Origin: Chinchilla lanigera
Taxonomy: Eukaryota > Chordata > Mammalia > Rodentia > Chinchillidae
Direction of reading: 5' to 3'
DNA: 64,000 nucleotides
Assembly: GCF_000276665.1 (NCBI RefSeq)
Contig: NW_004955472.1
Location: forward strand, 6,027,202-6,091,201
Numbering within the stretch: the first letter of the stretch is position 1; each line of letters starts with the position of its first letter. The notes below the pieces were generated by a model. That model saw nothing but the letters and a program-made list of their open reading frames with translations. It searched no databases and was not told where the DNA came from. Positions 47,187-56,402 of this stretch are shown in pieces. The translations under genes were made by a program, and so were the position numbers.

Positions 47187-47830
47187 CTTGTTTCTGGAAA
47201 TAAAAAACTTTGATCCTGACCTATTTGAATATTATTTATTTATTTCTCTTGCCTAATTGCTTTGGCTAGGAGGTCAAGTATTTTGTTGAATACAAGTAGT
47301 AAGAGTGGATGGTCACTCTTAATTTTTCTTAATTTTAGAGTAAAACTTTCTTCAGCTTTTCTTGCTGTGTTTTTTTATATATGTCCTTTATAGTTTTGAG
47401 GAACATTTCTCATTTATCTAATGTGATAACAGTATTTATCATGAAAGGTTGTAGAATTTTTTTGAATGTCCTTTCTGAATGAATGCTAATTATGTAGTTT
47501 TTGTCCTTCACTAATGCAGAGTCTCACCTTTATAGACTTTAAAATGGCCCGTGTATCTATTTGGTCATGGTGGATTACCTTTATAATATGATATTAAGTT
47601 CAGCTTGTTAATGTTTTGTTGATAATTTTTGCATCTATGTTCATTAGGAATGGCTATTTGTAATACAATTTTTTTATAGTGTCCTTGCCTAGCTTTGCTT
47701 TCAGATTAATGTGGACCTCAAACAGGGATTTGGAAGTATTTTCTTTTCATTGAGTTTTTGAGAGACTTTGAGAAGAACTGATATTAAATCCTCACTGAAT
47801 GAATGGTAGGACCTGAACCCTGGTGACTGG

Positions 47831-48440
47831 TGTGGACGGTGAGTATTTTGTTGCTCCTGGTTGCTAGATTTATACGCCATGACCCAAGTCTTATGCTGTG
47901 AAGCTGTACGTGAATATGTGCTCACAGGGAGCCCTTGGAGCCTGGCTGACTGTGGAACAGCCCAACACTTGTATCTGTTTATTCCAGCCCGAAGTATGAT
48001 TTTGCTGAAGCAGTCCTTGACTTTGTGTACTCTGGAGTGGGAGGTGTGGCTTACACAGAGGCTACAAGGCATACCTGACTCTGGGCGGGATTGTAGCCCA
48101 GAGTGGTGGATGATGTCTTAGGATATAAGCCCAGGATAGCAGTCTGATGTTGAGGTGGGCTTGAAGCCTGTCCTTGTGTGGACTGACTTAAATCTCAGGG
48201 AGTCTAAAACTTGGGGAGGGCTAGGTGCCTATGATCGGCTGTGCAGTACTGGAAAGCCGTGGAAATTATATTTGTTATGGAGGCATTGAGGCTTCGTGCA
48301 CTTTGGCAGCCGATTGCTATAGCTACAGGGGTGGATTTCATGGGTGGACTTCATGCCAGGAGCAGTCCAGTGCCCGCAGGTATTAGGGTCACCTTGATGG
48401 AGACTTTGAGCCTTCTGCTCCGCATTTCCTTGCTTCACAG
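47831..48440. repeat. GC-richer block, possibly an ancient L1 5'UTR
   Basis: This segment is richer in G+C than its surroundings and contains loosely repeated phrases (GGGCTTGAAGCCTG, GGAGGGCTAGGTGCCT, GGGTGGACTTCATGCC). These recall the repetitive 5'UTRs of old mammalian L1s. The similarity is weak. It could equally be other unique sequence. Open frames of 123-125 codons overlap it but have no domain. Confidence 0.3.
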
Positions 48441-49999
48441 TTTTCATAAACGGTTAAATTTAAATCCCGTCACTGTGTTAATCAGCCCATTTATTTTCAT
48501 CATTTTATTTTGTGGTCTCTTTTGTGCATTATTGAACATCTTATCTGTGAACTATATTATGCTCCCAGTTATGTTAGATAATAATTACTATAGGAAGTTT
48601 TATGAGCTATCTTTGTAATACATAGCAGTTTGGTCTATTGACTTACCGAACATATTTGATAAATTACTTAATTATTTGGAACAGTTTTCTATCATTGTAG
48701 TATAGTTCTTTTCCTGTAATAGTTAATTTCAGGATGAGATACCTCCAGGACAGTGTAAAAGTATATAAACTTTTACAATTATAGCTTTTGTAGAAATATA
48801 AAAAGTGTTTTGTTTTACTTTTTATCAATAGAATCATTTCTTTATCACTGACAAATATTTCTTCTGTTGAATATTTCCAGTGACTATGAATTATTCAATA
48901 AAAAGGGCAACACTCTGAATTCAAACTAATTACAGAAAAGTTTGGTTCATACTAAAATAAAATTTAAGTCTTAGTTTTCAAAATTGCATTTATTATGATG
49001 CTGGCTTTTTCAACTACAGTAAAAATCATATAAAAATGAAGCAAAATACCCATGACTGGGTAATACTCATGAAAAATAGTTAGCACTTTGAGTGTTGTTT
49101 GTTTGCTGTCATTTTCCCTCAAGATTTACGCACAGGATCTAAAATGGTACTATTAGGGATCAAAGGTTATACGCTTGTGGAAAGAACTAGAGCCAGAACT
49201 GGAGCCAGGTGGACCGCCTTAACCTTACACACACTTAACCAGTTCTGAAGCACTTAAATTTATGCACAGCTGAGTAGGGACAGAAGAGCAGAAAATTTGA
49301 AAGGTGCTTTTTCTTGTCTAAGTGTAGTAATGGTGCACATCACTTCCACCTAACTGTCCTTGGCTAAAATATATCATTTAATGAGAAAATGTACGTGGAA
49401 AGTATAGATTTCTGTATGTCTAGGAAAAAGCAAAATTAACGCGATTTCGGGTACATTCTTGGCATTGTCCTTGTCATTTTCTCTGCAGAGCATTTCTCAG
49501 TGTCCAAATCTGCTTTTACATCTGTTTCTTCTATTCTTTTTTCCTTCTGTGCACTGGTAAAGACTGCATGCAATTAGTAGTAGCAGCGAGTCTCATCCAG
49601 GTTGGTGTCACCATGCTCACATGTATGTATAAGGCTTTAGTGCGGGCTGCAGACAAACAAAACATAGTAAACTTTACAAAAGAAGATGGTATCCTCCACA
49701 CCCTCTTTCACATATCTTTTTCTTTCCCATGGATACATTTATTTTGGGACTGTCTCACCATGAATTAGTACAGTACTAAGGGTAAGTTGTATTATAAGAA
49801 ACTCATGTCTTCAAGTGATGTATTAGGCATTTATGTTAGTGATTTGAAATGTTCATTTATTTCTCCTTTATACAGTCATCTTTGCTTCTTGAAATGTTTT
49901 CCAAGAGGATTTGCTTCTACGTATCATATGTATTTATATTTGTAAACAATAAGAAGTAGACAAAAATAAAATCTATAATTTATTTTATATAATTCTAAC
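48441..49999. other. AT-rich intergenic stretch, no gene
   Basis: No supported coding, RNA or mobile sequence. Confidence 0.4.
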
Positions 50000-50140
50000 A
50001 TTTTATAATACAGATACTATTTCCATTTGAACAAACTGAGTCTTTGAGAAGTTCAACTGGGAGTCAAATTGAAACCTTTGTGGCTGCACCGTAAACATGT
50101 TCTGCTAAGCTGCACGGCCTTCTAGTGAAAGGTTCTGCAG
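50000..50140 (-). mobile_element. MIR SINE, antisense, old
   Basis: CCATTTGAACAAACTGAGTC, TTTGAGAAGTTCAACTGGGA, GTCAAATTGAAACCTTTGTG and TGCTAAGCTGCACGGCC follow the antisense MIR layout (PATTTTAC-type start, GAGGCTCAGAG-type middle). Confidence 0.55.
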
Positions 50141-50534
50141 CACAGATTCCACCTTGGTCTTATGTTTTATGGCACTTGAGTAGAAAGAGCTAATTTTTCA
50201 CTAGTACGCAGAAATGAAAACGCAGGTTTGTGTGCAACTTGCTACACAGTTGTATGCCAACATTTTCATGATGGTATTCTTGCTCATATTCTAGCTGACA
50301 TCTTGTGCACAAATACTCACATCTGCTTTGGCTCTGAAATAGTGATGCATATGATACAATTCATAACAGAGCTTGAAAAATACTCTCATTTAATATACTG
50401 ACAAAAAACACGAACTAAAATAAAACCACGCTTACCATATGCGTACTAATTAACAAATAAATTTAACTTCATCTTTGGAAGTGAATGCCAGGAAAATACT
50501 CTAAGTCATACTGATTTCATAAGACACTAACGTG
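50141..50534. other. Intergenic stretch, nothing recognised
   Basis: No supported feature. Confidence 0.4.
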
Positions 50535-50680
50535 AATGTCGGCAGAGCGATCAGCCGGGCCTCACTGTTTAGCGCTATTTTGGAGTGTTCGCCCCTTTTC
50601 GCTGCCAGATCGCACTTGCTCTGTGCTCGCCGCTTTCTGTGCAGCGTTCCTTCGTGAAAGCGCCACTTCCTGTATTTACC
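50535..50680. other. Small CpG-rich patch
   Basis: About 12 CpGs in roughly 140 bp (AATGTCGGCAGAGCGATCAG, GTTCGCCCCTTTTCGCTGCC, GCTCGCCGCTTTCTGTGCAG) inside AT-rich DNA. No repeat or exon recognised. Confidence 0.65.
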
Positions 50681-50926
50681 ACTCCTACCTCATCACCCTC
50701 TCACATTTGTTCTTCTACTTGTTTTTGCTACTATGAGTACTTAATGTCACTAACTACTATATATTGCGTTATCACTTCATGTTGATCATTTTCAAATCTT
50801 TTCTTCATCTTAGACCTTTCCTACCATGAGAATAATTGTACTTAGCAACCTCTAAAATGCGTTCATGTGGGTGACTAACCATCATCTTAAAGGATTTTTT
50901 CCCCAAAAAATAGTTTTACTACAAAA

Positions 50927-51000
50927 GTAGTGGTATATATCAGTAGTGATATATACATACATTAGTAGTGATATATAAATATTAGTAGTGATAATATGTT
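50927..51000. repeat. Short tandem repeat, GTAGTGATATATA units
   Basis: Units begin GTAGTG at 50927, 50943, 50965 and 50985 (spacing 16, 22, 20), each followed by an AT-rich tract. Confidence 0.85.
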
Positions 51001-51896
51001 AAACTGATTTAGCAATTTCACAAAAATTATACTGCACATATTCTGCATATGATAGATATGTTTAGCTTTTGTCAATTTAAAAGAAATTACAAATTGTCGT
51101 ATCTATAAAATGCATACTTCTTAAAATATTTTAAATGTTTGATACACCTGACTATTCACTGGCAGAAAGTACTACCTCTCATTTTGCAAAATATTAATCC
51201 TCAGTCAATTAAATATCACACTGTAAGACAAAAAAATGCAGAAGATACAGCTGTTTTAAAATCTATTTTAAATACGGAAGTCCTACTAAATAGGAAGTGA
51301 AACTCATAAAAAGAAATAATTGATAGATTTAACTGCATAAGCTTTAAAATGTCTATATACTGAAAGACACCACAAATATAGCTGGAAGCAAATGTGTGTA
51401 ATATTTAAGACGTTATTATCCATGATAAAGATATAAATGCCCCCTAAATTATCAAAACAGCCAGAATAATAGAATCGTCATAAAGAATAACTCATTTGTA
51501 GGAAAAAGATACACAAGTAATCAGTAGCAATGTGAGACATATTGATATCTGTATCATTTTATTGTTTTTCAGAAAAATTTAAAAAATGACCCCCGTCAAA
51601 GTTTTAAAATGCATAGTATATGGAATATTCAGTGTTATCAGGGGCACAGGTGAAAGATCACAAGAAGTCTCTGCTCATGTGTGTGCCTTTCTAGTGTCAG
51701 GCTTATCCTTCTCTTGCAATTTAGAAGAAATCAAATGAAAATAAATGATCCTGTTTTGTCACAAAATACTAGGGAAATGCACAAAAATATGTAGACTTAT
51801 TAAGGGACATATTAACAGTAGCATTTTCATATTGGGTAAGAAATAGTCACGGGTAAAGAAATCATGAACAACGCAGTGTGCTTCCGACATAGGGTA
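51001..51896. other. AT-rich intergenic stretch, no gene
   Basis: No supported coding or mobile sequence. Confidence 0.4.
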
Positions 51897-52034
51897 TTAC
51901 CTGGCCTTTTTTTTTTTTTTTTTTTTTTTTTGCTTTTGTTTTTCTTCTGGTACCGGGAATCAAACCTCACAACCTGCGCTTACCAGGCAGGCGCTGTGCC
52001 GCTAAGCTAAATCCCAGCCCCTTACCTGGCCTTT
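51897..52034 (-). mobile_element. Young ID SINE with 13-bp TSD
   Basis: Minus-strand ID (51910-52021): long T-tail, CTGGTACCGGGAATCAAACC, GCGCTTACCAGGCAGGCGCT, CCGCTAAGCTAAATCCCAGC. The TSD TTACCTGGCCTTT is identical at 51897-51909 and 52022-52034. Confidence 0.97.
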
Positions 52035-52468
52035 AGAAGTGGAGTCAGGCATGAAAAGATGACCATCATTTATTCAGAAGTGTCAAAAATAACTTGCGGG
52101 ACTTAGTGGAGATTAGGGCCCACATTCATGCAGTAAAATGCTCATCGTACTAGTGGGGAATATTCTCGAAGATTAACAGTGAATTATAACGGTGTGAGCC
52201 CCCTGGATGACTAGTGCCTTGGGCAGAGAGATGTGAGGCGATGCTTTCATATTTACTTTTGTATACTCAAAAATATATGAACTTTTAAAATCAAACATAT
52301 GTAACAATTTTTAAATTAAAGGATATTATAAAAATATTTTGAACATGTCTTATCACTACAGTAACTACTTTGGTTATATTCAAAGATGAAAACACTTAAA
52401 ATACCTGAAAAACTAAGTAGAAATTTTTTTTGTCATAAGATACTTTTCTGAAAGTATGGTAGCAATAA
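52035..52468. other. Intergenic stretch, nothing recognised
   Basis: AT-rich, no supported feature. Confidence 0.4.
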
Positions 52469-52598
52469 TTTTTAACTCTCGGGAGGCTGAGGCAGGAGGA
52501 TTGTTGTGAGTTCGAGACCAGCCTGGGCTACAAAGTGAGCTCAAGGCCAGTCTGAACTGCACAGCGAGACCCTGCCCCCCCCAAAAAAGTTTTTAACT
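52469..52598 (+). mobile_element. 5'-truncated B1 SINE with TSD
   Basis: The element starts inside B1 at CTCGGGAGGCTGAGGCAGGA and continues through the internal pair GAGTTCGAGACCAGCCTGGG / GAGCTCAAGGCCAGTCTGAA to CAGCGAGACCCTGCCCCCCC and a short A tail. The TSD TTTTTAACT is identical at 52469-52477 and 52590-52598. Confidence 0.93.
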
Positions 52599-52711
52599 AT
52601 TCCTGTCATTTGCCACTAGCAAACCATTGTTTTTTCAAAATAACAATAACTGAAAACTGTTTTAGAACAATATTTGATATAGTATTTAATATCATGACAG
52701 CATAGAAAATT

Positions 52712-53334
52712 AATTATCTGGCAAAGTAGATTTTTTTATTTTACTTTAAAGAGAGTAGTAAATGAAAAACAAACAAACAAAGAAATAGAACAATAGCAGC
52801 ATACCAGTATCTCAAACATAAACAAATCTAAGTAAGAACATTCAAAGTGATACAGGGTCTCAAGACAAAATAATATGAAACTACAGTGATTGTTACATAT
52901 CGCTATCCTCAACTACATTGCTCAGATTACCAGATGTAAGAATGAAAGATTGCTCAAACCATTATAGGAAATAAGAAAATAATTCTTCGATAAAACAGTA
53001 GAGATAATATAGAGTTTCACTAGATAAGACAGAAGGAGTTCACCATTGTAATTCCACTGCATACTGTTACCTTCAAATCAGTTGCTCAGACCACCAGACA
53101 CAACCTGAAAGACTAGGTAAAACTCAAAATGTACAATAGATGGTAGGAAAGGGAAAGAAATTGCTCAAAGGAAGGAACGACTGGGATGAGGGAAAGAAGA
53201 AAAAAGAAGGAAGGCAAAATATAAAAATATATATGAATAGCTGCGATAACTATTGCTGTTGTCTGATGGTATACTGAAATGAACAGTTAATGATTATAAT
53301 TTTTTATGTTCTGATCAATTATCTGACAAAGAAG
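52712..53334 (-). mobile_element. Twin-primed L1 3'UTR insertion (internally inverted), minus orientation
   Basis: The element (52730-53316) lies between TSDs AATTATCTGGCAAAGTAG (52712-52729) and AATTATCTGACAAAGAAG (53317-53334), 16 of 18 matching. The part at 52730-53103 is antisense 3'UTR starting with the T-tract of the poly(A) end. The part at 53104-53316 is sense sequence from the immediately upstream 3'UTR. Compared with 5717-6028, only about 12 bp are missing between the two parts, as expected for twin priming. It belongs to the same family as 5703-6234, 23975-24640 and 53608-54051. Confidence 0.88.
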
Positions 53335-53607
53335 TTACTAATTATTGTTTCCTTTTCTTACATCAATTAGTGATGTCATAAATGTATGTCAAAATACATT
53401 GTTTTGGTTGTCATTGTTTTTCTTTGCATATCAGTCCTTGTGGATTTCAAGTTGAGTACATAGGTTCTCCTGGCTTTATAAAAAATTGACTAGCAGTAGA
53501 ACTAGATGGCTATATTTGGAAGCAAGTATCTCTTTTATCGTGTTCAGCTGTAGGAGGAGACAAGAAAAATGCATAAATTGTATTCTAGAACATTTTTACC
53601 AGTTTTA
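53335..53607. other. Short unique stretch between two L1 insertions
   Basis: About 270 bp of AT-rich sequence with no match to the flanking L1 3'UTRs. Confidence 0.45.
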
Positions 53608-54051
53608 AACTTAATTTTTTTTTTATTTTAGAGAGAGAAGTTTAAAAAAAGAACAACAGCAAAATGCTAACATCACAGACATAAACAAAACAAAGCAAGA
53701 ACATTAAAAATGATACAGGGTTTCAAAATAAAGTGATAGGAATTAACAGTGGTTGTTATATTGCATATTGTTATCTTCAACGAAGTTGCTCAGATTACCA
53801 GATGTAAGAATGGAAAACTGTTCAAACCATTAAAGAGAATAAAAAATAATTATTAGAAAAACATTAGACGTGATACAGAGTTTCACTAGGCAAGATGGTA
53901 GGAATTCACCAATGGTTGTTCTATTGCATATTGTTGTCTTCAGATCAGTTGCTCGGAGTACCAGATGTAACCATGCAAAATTGGTCAAATTGTAAAAAAA
54001 ATTACACATTAACTGTTCTTATCAGTAAACCACCAGACTGCTGAACTTAAT
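53608..54051 (-). mobile_element. 5'-truncated L1 3'UTR insertion, minus orientation
   Basis: This copy (53616-54043) starts with a T-tract and runs antisense through the 3'UTR without inversion, ending at ACCACCAGACTGCTG. The flanking AACTTAAT at 53608-53615 and 54044-54051 is a possible 8-bp TSD. Two related 160-bp modules are seen from GATACAGGGTTTC (53712) and GATACAGAGTTTC (53872). Confidence 0.85.
53712..54010 (-). repeat. 160-bp tandem module in L1 3'UTR
   Basis: Module starts at 53712 and 53872 align over GATACAG-RG-TTTCA, TTGCATATTGTT-TCTTC and TTGCTC-GA-TACCAGATGT. The spacing is exactly 160 bp between the two GATACAG starts. A counterpart pair is present in the copy at 52730 (about 52849 and 53003). 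Confidence 0.75.
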
Positions 54052-54093
54052 GTTAAACAGATGTCATTCACAACATGAATGAATAAGTACATT

Positions 54094-54224
54094 TAAATAT
54101 CATTGTTGGGGCTGGGGGTTTAGCTCAGCGGCACAGCGCCTGCCTGGCAAGTGCAAGGTCATGAGTTTGATTCCTGGCACCGGAAAAAAACCAAAACCCC
54201 AAAAAACCCAACCTAAATATCATT
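54094..54224 (+). mobile_element. Young ID SINE with 11-bp TSD
   Basis: ID body from 54105: GGGGCTGGGGGTTTAGCTCA, GCACAGCGCCTGCCTGGCAA, GTGCAAGGTCATGAGTTTGA, TTCCTGGCACCGG, and an A-rich tail with CC interruptions. The TSD TAAATATCATT is identical at 54094-54104 and 54214-54224. Confidence 0.95.
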
Positions 54225-55844
54225 TTTATCTTCACAGTTTTACCCCTAAAATCAATCTATGGTTATATTCCCAATCCATATGAAGAAATATGGAAAAAAA
54301 TGAATGTAGAATATGACCTCTAGAACTCAGTCTGCTATTTTCCATGATTCCATTAAAAACCTTGATAATATGTGTTGTTTTATTCTAGCATGGAGACTAA
54401 ATTTTGAAATTTAGATATGTCTCCACCTACCTCAGTACATTTTTTTCTGAACATCAAAATTTGATGAGGTAACGTATTGTATAAAAGAAACAGTTTTGTG
54501 CAACTTGGAGTTTATTTTGTTTATTCAAAGTCTAGGCACTGGAAAAAGGATAGAAAATATCCATAAGAGGGTTGTAAAATAAATAAATAAATAAATAGTG
54601 GAAGTGTGGAAGATTGTCTTACAGTACAAAATATTTTAAGTTTGGAAATACGAAACCCTCTAAATATGGTATGTATATCGTCTAAAACAAGTTGCATTTG
54701 CTTAAGACATATTTGTAATTCCCACTTTGTCTTTCCAGCAGTTATCCTCACTGTGACCTCCTGAAAGACGTGCATATTACCTCAATAATTTCTTTCAATA
54801 TTGATGCTAAGCATCAGGATGGCTAATTGCTCATGGGCTATAATGATGTCAGCAAATGGTTGCTCTTAATAAGAAATACAAGGAATGGTACACTTTTTTA
54901 TCATCTTAAATAGCCGTTCCATTTAACTTGCAAACAATGTCTCAGGAATAGAGACCATGCTGAATCAGAAGGTGTTAAAGCTCATTGTAATGACAATGTT
55001 ATTACCTTCCTGTGATTATGATGTGTTCATTTGACTTATACACAATATTTTTCCATCAATTCTTTTGTAGTTTCAAGATTTTTTCATCCATGTATAAATT
55101 CAGTAGCTGTGCTGTATCATCAAACTTTTTCTGTTTGGTTCTTAACCTTTAATAATGATACAAATTGCAAAAATGAGATATTACTATTAGTGCCACTCTT
55201 TTGAAATACAAAATTGAGATTCATAGAAGGGAAATAAAGTGCCATGCACTCAGAGTTCGTGATGGTTCAAGGACGCACATGGTTCATGTCAAATTGTAAG
55301 ACTCTTCTTTGACTTATACCACTTTGCCTGTCTGATGTTTCCTGTTGTTTTTGTGTATGTCAACTCCGTGCCGTACATTTGACCAAAGACTCACATTTTA
55401 TCATTAGCTAAACCTTTAATGCAAACATCAAAAAGAAAGAGATGCTATTATATTTATTTGGCCTCCTTATCCACTCCCTTTGAAAACAATATTTCAGTAA
55501 ACCTTCTCTGGCTTAGGGATCTATCATTTATGTAAGATAAATTTCATGCACTGTTCAACATCCGAATTCATACTGTTAGCTGCTGAAGAGCTTGCAGGTG
55601 TAAAAACTAAACGCAAGCAGGATGGTGCGCCTGCCTGGAGGATGCTTATTCCTTGGATAAAGTTGTGATACATTCTTATTTGTATAGGCTATTTCAAGTA
55701 CTCTTGAATTTTAAGTTGGAAATTTAAGTGAAGACTTTAGCAGAAAATAACCTTTGTAGTGTATGATTTCCGTATACAGATATTCCCGAATTTTAATACA
55801 GCCTTGCAGTGAGGATATTATTCGGGAGGGTCCACTCTCCTCAA
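54225..55844. other. AT-rich intergenic stretch, no gene
   Basis: No supported coding or mobile sequence. (AAAT)n lies at 54577-54596. Sequence near 55215-55285 faintly resembles an antisense MIR. Confidence 0.4.
54577..54596. repeat. (AAAT)n microsatellite
   Basis: Five AAAT units. Confidence 0.9.
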
Positions 55845-56110
55845 CTCATTAGAGAGACTGGAAGAAAGCGATGTGTTGTCCCGTAAGCGCTCCAGTGATG
55901 GCTACAGGTCCGACTGGAGAAGCTTTCCTGTACTTCGCCGCTTGAACATCGCACGTTTCGGTGGCCGAGGCTGCGCTGATCGTGGTTTTCTTCTCTTACC
56001 TCATTGTGACCGAGCTCCATGACAGGATGCCCTTCAAGCAGAGTGTGCACCCACCAAGAAGCTGTCAGCAGCCGTTCCCCTCCACCCAGTGATGTGCAGA
56101 CATGGTCTCT
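55845..56110. other. CpG-rich patch, unidentified
   Basis: About 12 CpGs lie in 55870-55990 (GGTCCGACTGGAGAAGCTTT, TCGCCGCTTGAACATCGCAC, TTTCGGTGGCCGAGGCTGCG). A plus-strand frame starting MATGPTGEAFLYFA near 55897 is stopped after about 15 codons and reopens with a hydrophobic run (ALIVVFFSYLIV). This might be a decayed processed pseudogene, but I recognise no parent gene, so it stays unassigned. Confidence 0.45.
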
Positions 56111-56324
56111 GATTTTAGGAGTGAGAGGATTATGGGAAGAGAACACAGTGTACACAGAAAAACTTAATTTCAGCACATCCCTAGCTAGGAATTAAAGTTA
56201 AAGCATTTACAGGCTGTCTCTAATAAGGGCATAAATACAGCAAAATAAGTAGAAACTTTACTTTCTGTCATCAGCAAGAGTTTTCACCACTTGGACATTT
56301 GTTAATGTGAGGCGTCAGTGGGCT

Positions 56325-56402
56325 CGTGTGTGTGTATTTGCGTGTGTGTATTTGTCATGTATATATTTGTGTGTATTATTTGTTGTACATGTATACATAC
56401 AA
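56325..56402. repeat. Irregular (TG/TA)-rich simple repeat
   Basis: GTGTGTGTATTTG-type units recur about four times with TA and CATG interruptions. Confidence 0.75.

Larger units (their letters stand above)
45640..47830 (-). mobile_element. Ancient L1 ORF2 fragment(s), 2.2 kb
   Basis: Antisense of L1 ORF2 is readable over most of the span. Near 45790-45890 is the ORF2 C-terminal area, and near 46130-46600 sequence such as CTTCTTATGCCGGTGTCATT and CTAATTCATGGACGTGGAAT. At 47240-47320 is TCTTGCCTAATTGCTTTGGC, the RT region, continuing to about 47830. There is no open frame of meaningful length. A (TC)n tract, a B1 and a (GATA)n-like tract interrupt it. The segment 46580-46710 and the segment 46793-46925 match the same part of ORF2, so either a duplication occurred or two L1 fragments abut. 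Confidence 0.82.

Noticed and set aside
50927..51000. CRISPR-like repeat array
   Set aside because: Units are short, AT-rich and unevenly spaced with no spacers; this is a simple tandem repeat in a eukaryotic genome.
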